Part shown: piece after piece, positions 7,790-15,515 of the stretch | Position numbering within the stretch: position 1 is the stretch's first letter | Layout: the number at the start of each line of letters is the position of its first letter | DNA from: JAAFIW01 sp031414805 | GTDB lineage: Bacteria; Pseudomonadota; Gammaproteobacteria; Burkholderiales; Burkholderiaceae_C | Reading direction: 5' to 3' | Length of the DNA: 64,000 nt | NCBI GenBank assembly: GCA_031414805.1 | Contig: JANOQJ010000006.1 | Coordinates: 38,378 to 102,377, forward strand | The notes under the pieces: model-generated | What the model saw: the letters and a program-made list of their open reading frames with translations, nothing else | What the model was told of the DNA's origin: nothing | The model's database searches: none | Program-made: the position numbers and the translations under genes

Positions 7790-9229
7790 CTACAACCCAC
7801 CCACCGCCACAAAAGCCCCCAGCCCCGCTTGCGCGCGTGCCCGAATGGCGTCAAACGATGTGTCGCTGGTGATCTCGCCCTGGTCAAACACCACCTGGAG
7901 TTGGTCGACGCCTGTGCTGTCTTCGGCCACGGTGTGCAGCACCCCCGATGCATCAGCCACCAGCGCTAGTTTGCCGCGCTTGGAGGCCTTGCCGCTGTCA
8001 CCCACTGGTTGCTTGTAGACATCGCGCCAGGCGCCATTGACCTCAATGGCCGAGCACTTCATGGCGAACTGTAGGGTGTCGCGGTGCACCTGCTGCAGCA
8101 GGCCACCGCCCATGCCAAACGCAATGTTGTCGGCGGCAAAACCGTTGTGGTACAGGTTACTCAAGCACAGGCGCAGCATGTCCAGGTTGATGCCATCGCC
8201 CTGGATGATGCGCACGTGGTTCATAACGCGGTAGCCCTTGCTGTTGGTGGTGGTGCCAAAGCGCCGCGCCAGGATGTTGGCCACTTGCAGCACCACGTCG
8301 GGCGGGTGGCCGGAGTCAGGGCGAATGACCACGGTGGCACCCGAATCGATCACGGCTTGCTTGAGTTCGCCGCCCCAAATCTCGTCGCAGGCTTTGAAGA
8401 TGTCGTAGCTGTCGGACACCACGGCCAGCACCGCGCCGGGTTTGCCAAACTGGGTGAGCATGTTGCGGTAGGCGTCGGCCTCGTGCTCGCGGCCCCAGCC
8501 GGTAATGGTGCTGTGCTCGGCGGCGGGAATGGAAAAGCCCGCCATGTCGCAGTCGTAGTAGCGCCGCGCCGCCACCAGAGCACTCACGGTGTCGGTGCCC
8601 ATGAAGTTGACCAGGTGCGCCATGCCGCCCAAGGCCGCGCTTTCCAGGCTGGACACGCCGCGTGCGCCAAAGTCGTGCAGCTTGAAGCCGATCTGGCCCA
8701 GCGGGTCGTCGCTGGTGGCGTTCAGGTAGCGCAGGATGACGGCCTTGGCCGCGGCCGACAAAGTCGCCACGGTGGTGGGGTACCAAATGGCGCGCAGGAT
8801 TTCGGTTTCCAGGTAGCTGGTGAGCCAGAAAAACTCCGGGTCGGTGTTTTCCACGGTGGCCAGAGCATTGCGCGTGGGCACCACCGTGCCCTCGGCCACG
8901 GCCTTGATGCAAAGCGGCAAACGCCCGCCATGTTTGTCCAGCAGACGCAGCCAACCGGCGCGGTTAAACGGCTCGCCGTGCGCGGCAAATACGACGGTGG
9001 CTTCGTCGATGTTGTCCAGCGTGATGGGCTGGCTCAGGTACTCGCGCAAATACGCCTGCAGGCCAAAAAACACCGTGGCGGGAAAGGCGCCACCACGTGA
9101 TTCCACGTAGCTGTAGACCGTTTGCGTGCCCGGTGGGTACTGCAGCCAGTGCGAGGCTTTGTAGGAGTCGGTGCGCAGCAGCAGGTTGTGCCCGAGCGCG
9201 GAGGGCTTGAAGTTAGCAGTGGTTGTCAT
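7790..9229 (-). CDS. nadV: Nicotinamide phosphoribosyltransferase
   Basis: The ~479-residue enzyme transfers phosphoribose from PRPP to nicotinamide, giving NMN in one step without deamidation. NAMPT/NadV family motifs are clear: RTDSYKASHWLQYPPGT near the N-terminus, KLHDFGARGVSS, SIPAAEHSTITGWG, DSYDIFKACDEIWGG, VIRPDSGHP and GGGLLQQVHRDT. The length matches the family (~460-490). An upstream in-frame ATG exists at 9262, but AAAGGAG lies at the right distance before the ATG at 9229, so that start is preferred. It is the second gene of a two-gene operon with nadM; NMN made here is the substrate of NadM. The first bases after the stop are intergenic repeats, so transcription probably ends near 7650. 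Confidence 0.92.
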   Translation of the reverse strand: MTTTANFKPSALGHNLLLRTDSYKASHWLQYPPGTQTVYSYVESRGGAFPATVFFGLQAYLREYLSQPITLDNIDEATVVFAAHGEPFNRAGWLRLLDKHGGRLPLCIKAVAEGTVVPTRNALATVENTDPEFFWLTSYLETEILRAIWYPTTVATLSAAAKAVILRYLNATSDDPLGQIGFKLHDFGARGVSSLESAALGGMAHLVNFMGTDTVSALVAARRYYDCDMAGFSIPAAEHSTITGWGREHEADAYRNMLTQFGKPGAVLAVVSDSYDIFKACDEIWGGELKQAVIDSGATVVIRPDSGHPPDVVLQVANILARRFGTTTNSKGYRVMNHVRIIQGDGINLDMLRLCLSNLYHNGFAADNIAFGMGGGLLQQVHRDTLQFAMKCSAIEVNGAWRDVYKQPVGDSGKASKRGKLALVADASGVLHTVAEDSTGVDQLQVVFDQGEITSDTSFDAIRARAQAGLGAFVAVGGL

Positions 9230-9282
9230 GGTGAAAGCTCCTTTCACAAAAAGCCCCGTCAACCGGGGCGGAAATGGCAGGG

Positions 9283-10350
9283 CTACTGCAAGCCCAGGCC
9301 ACCGAGAAAATGATTCGCAATGAAATAGTGGTCTTCGTACATGCGCTCCTGCATGTGCAAAAACTCCGAAATGGAGACCCAGCGCGCGTCCTGCGCGTCG
9401 TCAGCCGCCCGCACCTCCGACAGGCCGGTCCACTGGTTGTGTGTCAGCTCAAAAAAGTAGGCATGGGTGATGGTGCGGCCCCGCTGCGAGCGACCCGGGT
9501 CGTCAAACACCTGCTGGCCCTTCAGGCTGCCGCGCAGCACTGGCACTGGAACTTTCAATCGCGTTTCTTCTTTCAACTCGCGAATGGCGGCGTCCAGCAA
9601 GCTTTCTTGCTGGCCGACAAAGCCGCCGGGCAAAGCCCAGGTGCCCTTGCCGGGGTGAAATTTGCGTTGCACCAGCAAGATATAGCCCGCCTCCACCACC
9701 ACCGCGTCTACGGTGGTGAAGATGGGTGGAAAGTCGCTACCGGCGTAGCGGTACTTGGTCTGGTAGTCGACCAGAAAGGCACGCTCGGTCACCAGTGCTT
9801 CGTAGTGGCTGGTACGGGCGAACTGATCGAGAAAATTGGCCGTGCCATCGGGCAGGGCATCGGCGGCCAGTTGGCCCCGGTTGTCCGGGTCGAAATACAG
9901 GGTGCGAATGCCGGTGGCGTTCAGGCTTTCCACGTTGTCGAACCCGTCAAACACCCACTTGGGAAACAGCTTGAGGTAGTAGCTGCTGCCGTCTTTCACA
10001 TGCCCGGCCAGGGCCACCGTGGTGGTGGCCGGGTCTGCACCATCGGCGGCAATTTGTTTGTCCACCGCCGATTGAATGCTGGCAATCCAGATGGAGTCGT
10101 TGTAGGGCGAGTCAGCCACGCCCAGCACGCTCACGCGGGCCTGCTCGGTGCTGCGCAAAGTGGCCCGCACCATGCGCTCGCGCTCTTCAAAGGTGAAGGG
10201 GTTTTTGTAGCTGCGCGGCTGGCGGTCACTACCCACGACGACGACCACGCGCTGCGCATGCCGCAAGGCGTGCTCCACCAGGCGCAAGTGACCAAAATGA
10301 AAGGGCTGGAATCTGCCGATAACGACGGCGTAGGCGAACTGACGTTGCAT
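9283..10350 (-). CDS. nadM: Bifunctional NMN adenylyltransferase / Nudix hydrolase
   Basis: The N-terminal NadM domain (residues ~1-180) has the nucleotidyltransferase motif GRFQPFHFGHLRLVEHAL and the downstream NPFTFEERERMVR, and would convert NMN plus ATP to NAD. The C-terminal Nudix domain (residues ~200-335) carries GGFVGQQESLLDAAIRELKE followed by ETRL. This fits the Nudix box except that the late Gly is Arg. In related fusions the Nudix half acts on ADP-ribose. The start at 10350 is chosen because AAAGGAG lies six bases upstream; two earlier ATGs in frame (10356, 10389) fit less well. nadM precedes nadV by 53 bp on the same strand, making a complete nicotinamide-to-NAD salvage operon. 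Confidence 0.92.
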   Translation of the reverse strand: MQRQFAYAVVIGRFQPFHFGHLRLVEHALRHAQRVVVVVGSDRQPRSYKNPFTFEERERMVRATLRSTEQARVSVLGVADSPYNDSIWIASIQSAVDKQIAADGADPATTTVALAGHVKDGSSYYLKLFPKWVFDGFDNVESLNATGIRTLYFDPDNRGQLAADALPDGTANFLDQFARTSHYEALVTERAFLVDYQTKYRYAGSDFPPIFTTVDAVVVEAGYILLVQRKFHPGKGTWALPGGFVGQQESLLDAAIRELKEETRLKVPVPVLRGSLKGQQVFDDPGRSQRGRTITHAYFFELTHNQWTGLSEVRAADDAQDARWVSISEFLHMQERMYEDHYFIANHFLGGLGLQ

Positions 10351-10467
10351 TTGCATCTCCTTTGGGAATCCCCCAAAAATGCCCGCCAATCAACTTGGGG
10401 GCTGGCCCGAATTTACGCCTGGTGCACCGGGTTGGCAAGGCTAATCAGATGCATGAGTCCTCTAACT

Positions 10468-10530
10468 GCTCCTAAAATAATAGCTGCTTGAGCAATATTT
10501 ATAAGGGCTAATGGCCTATTTGGCTTGTTT
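10468..10530 (+). repeat. Dispersed repeat copy (full length)
   Basis: TAATAGCTGCTTGAGCAATA is followed by TTTATAAGGGCTAATGGCCT and ATTTGGCTTG. It occupies most of the gap between tolA and nadM. Confidence 0.85.
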
Positions 10531-10554
10531 TGTTTTTTTTCACACACCACGTTG

Positions 10555-11472
10555 TCAATCCCTGGGCCGAAAGCTCACGGGAAACTCGGGCACCACACGG
10601 CCATCGGTGTCGCGGGGCAGTATCTCGGTTTTATCGATGGCCTTGAGCACAGCCTCGTCCCAGGCTTTGTTGCCGCTGGATTTACTCAGGCGTTTACCTA
10701 CGATGGTGCCGTCGGGTGCCACGCGGACGCTGACTTCGGCTTCCGGATTACCGGCAATGTCGTCGGTAAACACAATGTTGGGCTTGATGCGCGCACGGAT
10801 ACGTCCGGCATAGCCAGCCGACGGCCCGCTGCTGGTTTGTGCTTTGCCGGTAGACGACGCGTCGCCTGTTGCGCCTGCCTGGCCTTGTGCCCGGCTGATT
10901 TGTTCCTGGCGGCGCGCCTCAGCCTGCTTTTTCTCATCTTCTGCTCTAGTGGCTTCCAGTTTCTTTTGGGCAGAAGCTGTCGCTTGGTTTTCAGCGGCTT
11001 TTTTATCAGCGACTTTTTGATCCGCCTTTTGATCGCTGGCCAGCTTGGCGTCACGCCGGGCTTTCTCGCGTTCGTCAGCTTCTTTTTTCTGCGCGGCTTT
11101 TTCCAGCTCTTGCTGGCGCAGCGCCTGCGCACGGTCTTTGGCTTTTTGTTGCCGATCACGCTCCAGCGCAATGTCTGCCTCGCGTTGCGCTGCGGACGGA
11201 TCGGGCGGCGGCGCGACCTGCCGGGGGGTGGGCGCTGGGGGCGGCGGGGGCGGTGGAGCTACCAGTTTCGGCGCTGCGGTCTGGGGCAGGGCGCTCCACA
11301 GTTCTGCCTCGGCCGTCACGCTCTGGTCTTGCCGCTTCCAGTTCACGCCCCAGGTCAGCGCCAGCAGCAGAAGACCGTGCGCACCCAGCGCCAGGAGTAG
11401 CGCGCGCAGGTTTCCGCTGGCCGGTGGCGGTATGAAATCAACCCGGTCTGAGGCGACAGGCATAGCGTTCAA
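10555..11472 (-). CDS. tolA: Cell envelope integrity protein TolA
   Basis: The 305-residue protein has one N-terminal membrane helix (LRALLLALGAHGLLLLALTW, residues ~24-43). A Pro-rich stretch follows, then a long charged Ala/Lys/Glu helical domain (residues ~100-200). The C-terminal domain contains GYAGRIRARIKPNIVF and EAEVSVRVAPDGTIVGKR, typical of TolA domain III, which contacts TolB/Pal and colicins or phage. It spans the periplasm and is energised by TolQR during outer-membrane constriction at division. It follows tolR by 9 bp. Unusually, tolB and pal do not follow; a repeat and the nad operon come next. Confidence 0.92.
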   Translation of the reverse strand: MNAMPVASDRVDFIPPPASGNLRALLLALGAHGLLLLALTWGVNWKRQDQSVTAEAELWSALPQTAAPKLVAPPPPPPPAPTPRQVAPPPDPSAAQREADIALERDRQQKAKDRAQALRQQELEKAAQKKEADEREKARRDAKLASDQKADQKVADKKAAENQATASAQKKLEATRAEDEKKQAEARRQEQISRAQGQAGATGDASSTGKAQTSSGPSAGYAGRIRARIKPNIVFTDDIAGNPEAEVSVRVAPDGTIVGKRLSKSSGNKAWDEAVLKAIDKTEILPRDTDGRVVPEFPVSFRPRD

Positions 11473-11481
11473 TTCACAACG

Positions 11482-11907
11482 TTACTTGGCAACGTTCACC
11501 GACAAACCCACCCGCTGCACACCGGCACGCTGCAAGTTGTCCATGAGTTTCACCACGGCTTCGTATTTCACATTGCGGTCGGCACTGATGACCACCGCGC
11601 TGGCACCGGACGGCAGACCCGCTTGCGCCTGCTTGACGCGGCCCGCGACGTCTTTGAGAGAAATCGGCACGGTTTCGTCTTTGATTTTGAGTTGCAGCGC
11701 TTCGTCTTTGCCCACCACGACTTGAATGATCTGGTCGGGCTGCTTGCTGGCTTTGCCCACACTGGGCAGGTCAATCACGCTGGGGGTGATCAGCGGTGCG
11801 GTGACCATGAAGATGATGAGCAACACCAGCATCACGTCAATGAAGGGCACCATATTGATCTCGTTGATGGTGCGTCGGCCGCGGCCGCGGGAAATGGTGG
11901 AGGGCAT
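11482..11907 (-). CDS. tolR: Tol-Pal system proton channel subunit TolR (ExbD family)
   Basis: The 141-residue protein has a single N-terminal membrane helix with the proton-path Asp in INMVPFIDVMLVLLIIFMVT, then a periplasmic ExbD/TolR domain ending VGLSVNVAK. Together with TolQ it forms the motor that drives TolA. It lies between tolQ and tolA, all on the minus strand. A 150-base gap with strong inverted repeats separates it from tolQ, which is longer than usual for this operon. Confidence 0.93.
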   Translation of the reverse strand: MPSTISRGRGRRTINEINMVPFIDVMLVLLIIFMVTAPLITPSVIDLPSVGKASKQPDQIIQVVVGKDEALQLKIKDETVPISLKDVAGRVKQAQAGLPSGASAVVISADRNVKYEAVVKLMDNLQRAGVQRVGLSVNVAK

Positions 11908-11937
11908 GGGTTTGCTTACCGGTTAGTGCTGTGGCGC

Positions 11938-12057
11938 TCTATGAGAGATGACTTCGCTGCGCGGACAAATGACGAAGGCATGTCGCTCGCCCAGCGCGGA
12001 CTTCGTCATGGCGCGCAGCGCCGTCATCAAAGCGCAAGCGAAGTCATTTGTCATCGC
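11938..12057. repeat. Complex inverted repeat between tolQ and tolR
   Basis: GATGACTTCGCT near the left end is matched by AGCGAAGTCAT near the right end. Further CGTCAT/ATGACG and GCGCAGCGC segments lie between them. On the mRNA this would form a branched hairpin separating tolQ from tolR. Its composition resembles the much more regular hairpin at 59109-59214. Confidence 0.6.
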
Positions 12058-12750
12058 TCAGTGCCCGGACGCCGAAGCCGCGCCCAGATTGCGCTGCAAG
12101 ATGTTCGAGAACTCTTCGATGAAGGTTTCCAGCTGAATGGCTACACGGTCAATGTCGCGGGCAAAGCGGTTGTAGGCCACCACGGCGGGTATGGCGGCAA
12201 ACAGGCCGATGGCGGTGGCGACCAGCGCCTCGGCAATGCCCGGCGCCACGGTGGCCAGCGTGACTTGCTGCAAATTGGCCAGACCGGTGAACGCATGCAT
12301 GATGCCCCAGACCGTGCCAAACAGGCCGACATACGGGCTGACCGAGCCCACCGAGGCCAGGAACGACAGGTTGGTTTCCACCACGTCCAGCTCGCGCTGG
12401 TAGCTGGCGCGCATGGCGCGGCGCGCACCGTCCAGCAGGGCACCGGCATCGGTGATGCGCCGCTCGCGCAGCTTCTGGTATTCACGCATGCCACTGGCAA
12501 AAATGCGTTCCATGGGGCCGGAGGTTTTGGCGTTTTGCGCGGCAGCGGCAGACAGGTCGTTCAAGCTGGTGCCCGACCAGAACTCGCGCTCAAACTCATC
12601 GTTGAGCGATTTGACGCGCTTCAAGGCAAACAGCTTGCGGAAAATGGCGGCCCAGCTGGTGATGGAGACCACCACCAGGAGCAGCATGACGGCTTGCACC
12701 ACGATGCTGGCATTGAGGACAAGGTGCAGGATGGACAGGTCTTGGTTCAT
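12058..12750 (-). CDS. tolQ: Tol-Pal system subunit TolQ (MotA/ExbB family)
   Basis: The 230-residue protein has three membrane helices: residues ~15-37 (VLNASIVVQAVMLLLVVVSI), ~132-155 (LSFLASVGSVSPYVGLFGTV) and ~170-195 (APGIAEALVATAIGLFAAIP). A large cytoplasmic loop lies between the first and second. The GLFGTVWGIM motif is characteristic of ExbB/TolQ. Its start codon overlaps the stop of ybgC by four bases (ATGA), which implies translational coupling. Confidence 0.95.
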   Translation of the reverse strand: MNQDLSILHLVLNASIVVQAVMLLLVVVSITSWAAIFRKLFALKRVKSLNDEFEREFWSGTSLNDLSAAAAQNAKTSGPMERIFASGMREYQKLRERRITDAGALLDGARRAMRASYQRELDVVETNLSFLASVGSVSPYVGLFGTVWGIMHAFTGLANLQQVTLATVAPGIAEALVATAIGLFAAIPAVVAYNRFARDIDRVAIQLETFIEEFSNILQRNLGAASASGH

Positions 12751-13172
12751 GTGTGGAGGATGTCAAGAATCAGGTTGGGAATGCGCTCAGGCCGCAAAGT
12801 TGCAGCGTTGACCCAACCAATGCGAATGCTGCCCTCGCACAGATTGACCCTTTTTTGCTCTGACTTTAATAGCGCCTGCTGCACGATTGTCATGCTCGCG
12901 CGGCCTATTTCAATCAACGAAGCGGTAACGATGAGTTCGTCATCCAGCCGGGCAGGGTGCTGGTAGCGCACCGAGGTTTGCGCCACCACGAAAAATCCAC
13001 CCGTTTGCTCGCGCAGGCGATGCTGTGAAAGGCCCAGTGAGCGCAGCCACTCGGTGCGGGCGCGCTCGAAAAATTTGAGGTAGTTGGCGTAAAACACAAT
13101 GCCGCCTGCGTCGGTGTCTTCCCAGTACACGCGCACCGGCCACTCAAACACAGCCACCTCAGGTACTTTCAA
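12747..13172 (-). CDS. ybgC: Acyl-CoA thioesterase YbgC (tol-pal associated)
   Basis: The 141-residue hotdog-fold protein carries the 4HBT-family active-site sequence YWEDTDAGGIVFYANYLKFF, with the catalytic Asp in EDTDAGG. Members hydrolyse short acyl-CoAs and bind acyl carrier protein at the inner membrane. It is the usual first gene of the tol-pal operon. Its start overlaps the end of the upstream aminotransferase gene by 14 bases and its stop overlaps tolQ by 4. Confidence 0.92.
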   Translation of the reverse strand: MKVPEVAVFEWPVRVYWEDTDAGGIVFYANYLKFFERARTEWLRSLGLSQHRLREQTGGFFVVAQTSVRYQHPARLDDELIVTASLIEIGRASMTIVQQALLKSEQKRVNLCEGSIRIGWVNAATLRPERIPNLILDILHT

Positions 13173-14373
13173 ACCAGTTTTTCAGCCGCGCCACAGCTTC
13201 CTGCAAGTGCGCCATGGAGCTCGCGGTAGAAAAACGCACGAATCGGGCTGTTTCAGCTGTGCCAAAGTCGCGCCCGGGGGTGATGGCGACATGGGCTTTG
13301 TTCATGGCTTCGAAGGCAAAGTCCCAGCTGTCTGCAATTTTCAATTTGCTGCAAATTGCAGAGCAGTCTGCCCAGGCATAGAAAGCGCCATCGGGCATAA
13401 CAGGTACTTTCAAACCCAATTCGTTGAGCGCCGGGATGAAAAAGTCGCGTCGCGCCTTGAACTGCGCACGGCGACGCTCGTATTCGGCCAGGCTCTCAGC
13501 CTCGAAGCACGCCAGCGCCGCATGCTGGGCGATGGTGCTGGGGCAGATAAACAGGTTTTGCGCCAGCCGCTCGATCACGGGCACCAGCGCCTCGGGCACG
13601 ACCAGCCAACCCAGACGCCAACCGGTCATGTTGAAGTATTTGGAAAAGCTGTTGACGCTGATGACCTGGTCTGACAACGCCAACGCGGTCTGGCCAAACG
13701 CATCGTCATGGCTCAGACCAAGGTAGATCTCGTCCACCATCGTGATGCCGCCGCGCTGGCTCACCAGGTTGTGGATGCGGGCCAACTCGGCTGGGGCAAT
13801 CGAGGTGCCGGTGGGGTTGGACGGCGAGGCGAGCAAAACGCCACGTGTTTTTCCAGAGCTTTCGCCGCGCGTTTGTGCGTTCCAGGCAGCCTGCACCTGA
13901 TCCGCACTGAGCTGAAACCGCTGCGCCGCCGTGGTGGGTAGCAGCACGGCGCGGCCCTCGGCGCTGCTGACGAAGTGGCGGTTGCAGGGGTAGCTAGGGT
14001 CGGGCATCAGCACCTCGTCGCCCGCCTCAATCAAGGCCAGGCAGGCCAGGTGCAGGGCGGCCGAGGCTCCGGCTGTGACCACGATGCGACTAGCCGGCAC
14101 AGCCACGCCAAAACGGCTGGCATACCAGGCGCTGATGCGTTCGCGCAGCGGGCCCAGGCCGGTGGCTTGCGTGTATTGCGTGATGCCGTTGCGCACGGCG
14201 CGGGTAGCGGCTTCTTGTACCAGCGGCGGGGCCGTGAAGTCGGGTTCGCCAATGTTCAAAAAGATCATTGGCTTGTCGCTGTGTGCCACCTGCGCGGCCA
14301 GGGCGCTGGCCGCTTTGGCCACTTCCATCACATAAAACGGTTCCACGCGCCGGGCGCGCTCGGTGACTCGCAT
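13159..14373 (-). CDS. Pyridoxal-phosphate aminotransferase (class I/II)
   Basis: The 404-residue protein belongs to fold-type I aminotransferases. Visible motifs are FLNIGEPDFTAPP, YTQATGLGPLRERI, VTAGASAALHLACLALIEAG, the Asn-containing SPSNPTGTSIAP, the Asp/Tyr pair VDEIYLGL and the PLP-Lys in NSFSKYFNMTGWRLGW. The substrate cannot be read from sequence; aspartate, alanine-valine or succinyldiaminopimelate-type activities are possible. It sits between nusB and ybgC, and its downstream end overlaps ybgC by 14 bases. Some related genomes keep an aminotransferase at this spot. Confidence 0.88.
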   Translation of the reverse strand: MRVTERARRVEPFYVMEVAKAASALAAQVAHSDKPMIFLNIGEPDFTAPPLVQEAATRAVRNGITQYTQATGLGPLRERISAWYASRFGVAVPASRIVVTAGASAALHLACLALIEAGDEVLMPDPSYPCNRHFVSSAEGRAVLLPTTAAQRFQLSADQVQAAWNAQTRGESSGKTRGVLLASPSNPTGTSIAPAELARIHNLVSQRGGITMVDEIYLGLSHDDAFGQTALALSDQVISVNSFSKYFNMTGWRLGWLVVPEALVPVIERLAQNLFICPSTIAQHAALACFEAESLAEYERRRAQFKARRDFFIPALNELGLKVPVMPDGAFYAWADCSAICSKLKIADSWDFAFEAMNKAHVAITPGRDFGTAETARFVRFSTASSMAHLQEAVARLKNWFEST

Positions 14374-14391
14374 GGTGTCGTGCTTAGCCGA

Positions 14392-15015
14392 TCAGGCCGC
14401 GTCGTCAGCCATGGGCTCAACGGTTGACGATGGTTCGACTGCTTCTTTTTTGATAGCTGCTTGAGCAGATTTTATAAGGGCTACTGGCCGATTTACCTTG
14501 GTTTCTTCAACCCGCAGGCTGGGTGCCAGCCCATTGAGCACGCCATTCACATACTTGTGCCCATCGGTGCCGCCAAACTCTTTGGCCAGTTCCACGCACT
14601 CATTGAGCACCACGCGCCAGGGCACCTCCAGGCAGTGGCGCAACTCGTAAGCGCCAATCCACATCACGCCGCGCTCGATGGGTGAAATCTGGTCCAGGGG
14701 GCGGTCCAGCAGGGGCACGATCAAGGCGTCCAGCTCAGCGGCTTGCGTGATGCAGCCGTGCAGCAGCGCGTCGTAATGAACCGCATCGGCTTTGTTAAAG
14801 CCCGACAGGTCGCGCGTGAAGGTGTCGATATCTGGCGCGGCATTGCGCCCCACCAGGTGCTGGTACAAGCCCTGCAGCGCAAACTCACGTGCGCGGCTGC
14901 GCGGCGGTTTGCTGGCAGCTTTGCGCACACCAGTGCTGGTCAGGCCGGTGCGCACCTGGCGTGGTGGACGGGTGGAAGACGGTGTGGACGACACGGGGCG
15001 CAGGCTGTCGCTCAT
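14392..15015 (-). CDS. nusB: Transcription antitermination factor NusB
   Basis: NusB binds boxA RNA with NusE in rRNA antitermination. The core at residues ~37-170 has REFALQGLYQHLVGR, PIERGVMWIGAYEL, RVVLNECVELAKEFGGTDGH and KYVNGVLNGLAP, all canonical. At 207 residues it is longer than typical NusB (~140-170). It has a low-complexity N-terminus and a C-terminal tail of ~35 residues. Part of the tail (ALIKSAQAAIKKEAV) is translated from a copy of the dispersed repeat at 14446-14502. Its start overlaps the ribH stop by four bases, so ribH and nusB are probably translationally coupled. Confidence 0.93.
   Translation of the reverse strand: MSDSLRPVSSTPSSTRPPRQVRTGLTSTGVRKAASKPPRSRAREFALQGLYQHLVGRNAAPDIDTFTRDLSGFNKADAVHYDALLHGCITQAAELDALIVPLLDRPLDQISPIERGVMWIGAYELRHCLEVPWRVVLNECVELAKEFGGTDGHKYVNGVLNGLAPSLRVEETKVNRPVALIKSAQAAIKKEAVEPSSTVEPMADDAA
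14446..14502 (+). repeat. Dispersed repeat copy inside nusB
   Basis: TTTTGATAGCTGCTTGAGCA, then GATTTTATAAGGGCTACTGG and CCGATTTACCTTGG, lie within the nusB reading frame. The minus-strand frame stays open through the copy, which encodes part of the non-conserved C-terminal tail of NusB. Confidence 0.85.
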
Positions 15016-15476
15016 GCCAGTTCGTCCAGCAAGTTGGCCATTTCCACCGCCACACGGGCCGCGTCGATGCCCTTGTCGGTCTGGCGGGCGACGGCTTGCG
15101 AGAGGTTCTCGCAGGTGAGGATGGCGTTGGCAATCGGCACCTCAAAGTCCAGCGACACGCGGGTAATGCCAGCGCCCGATTCGTTGGCCACCAGCTCAAA
15201 GTGGTAGGTCTCGCCGCGGATGATGCAGCCCAGGGCAATCAACGCGTCGTACTTGTTTTTCTCGGCCAGCGCCTGCAAGGCCAGCGGCACTTCCAGCGCG
15301 CCGGGCACCTGGTACAAGTCAATGCGCTTTTCCTGCACTCCCAGCACCGCCAATTCAGCTTTGCAGGCAGTCACCAGCGCGTCGGTGATGCCTTGGTTAA
15401 AGCGCGATTGCACGATGGCAATCGACAGCTTGCGGCCGTCAAGCGCGCCGGTAGATCCCTTGTTAGCTATGAACAT
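15012..15476 (-). CDS. ribH: 6,7-dimethyl-8-ribityllumazine synthase
   Basis: The 154-residue enzyme condenses 5-amino-6-ribitylaminouracil with 3,4-dihydroxy-2-butanone 4-phosphate. Motifs are IVQSRFNQGITDALV near the N-terminus, VPGALEVPLALQAL and the active-site segment GCIIRGETYHFELV with the catalytic His. Length is normal for the family, whose members form pentamers or 60-mers. It lies 39 bp downstream of ribBX and overlaps nusB, so riboflavin synthesis and nusB share a transcript. Confidence 0.95.
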   Translation of the reverse strand: MFIANKGSTGALDGRKLSIAIVQSRFNQGITDALVTACKAELAVLGVQEKRIDLYQVPGALEVPLALQALAEKNKYDALIALGCIIRGETYHFELVANESGAGITRVSLDFEVPIANAILTCENLSQAVARQTDKGIDAARVAVEMANLLDELA

Positions 15477-15515
15477 CTTTTTCCTTTGTTTTTTGAATAC
15501 TTGTGCTTTGAACGT

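Noticed and set aside
11623..12966. 447-codon plus-strand frame across tolR and tolQ
   Set aside because: The minus strand there encodes clear TolR and TolQ; the plus frame has no recognisable domain.
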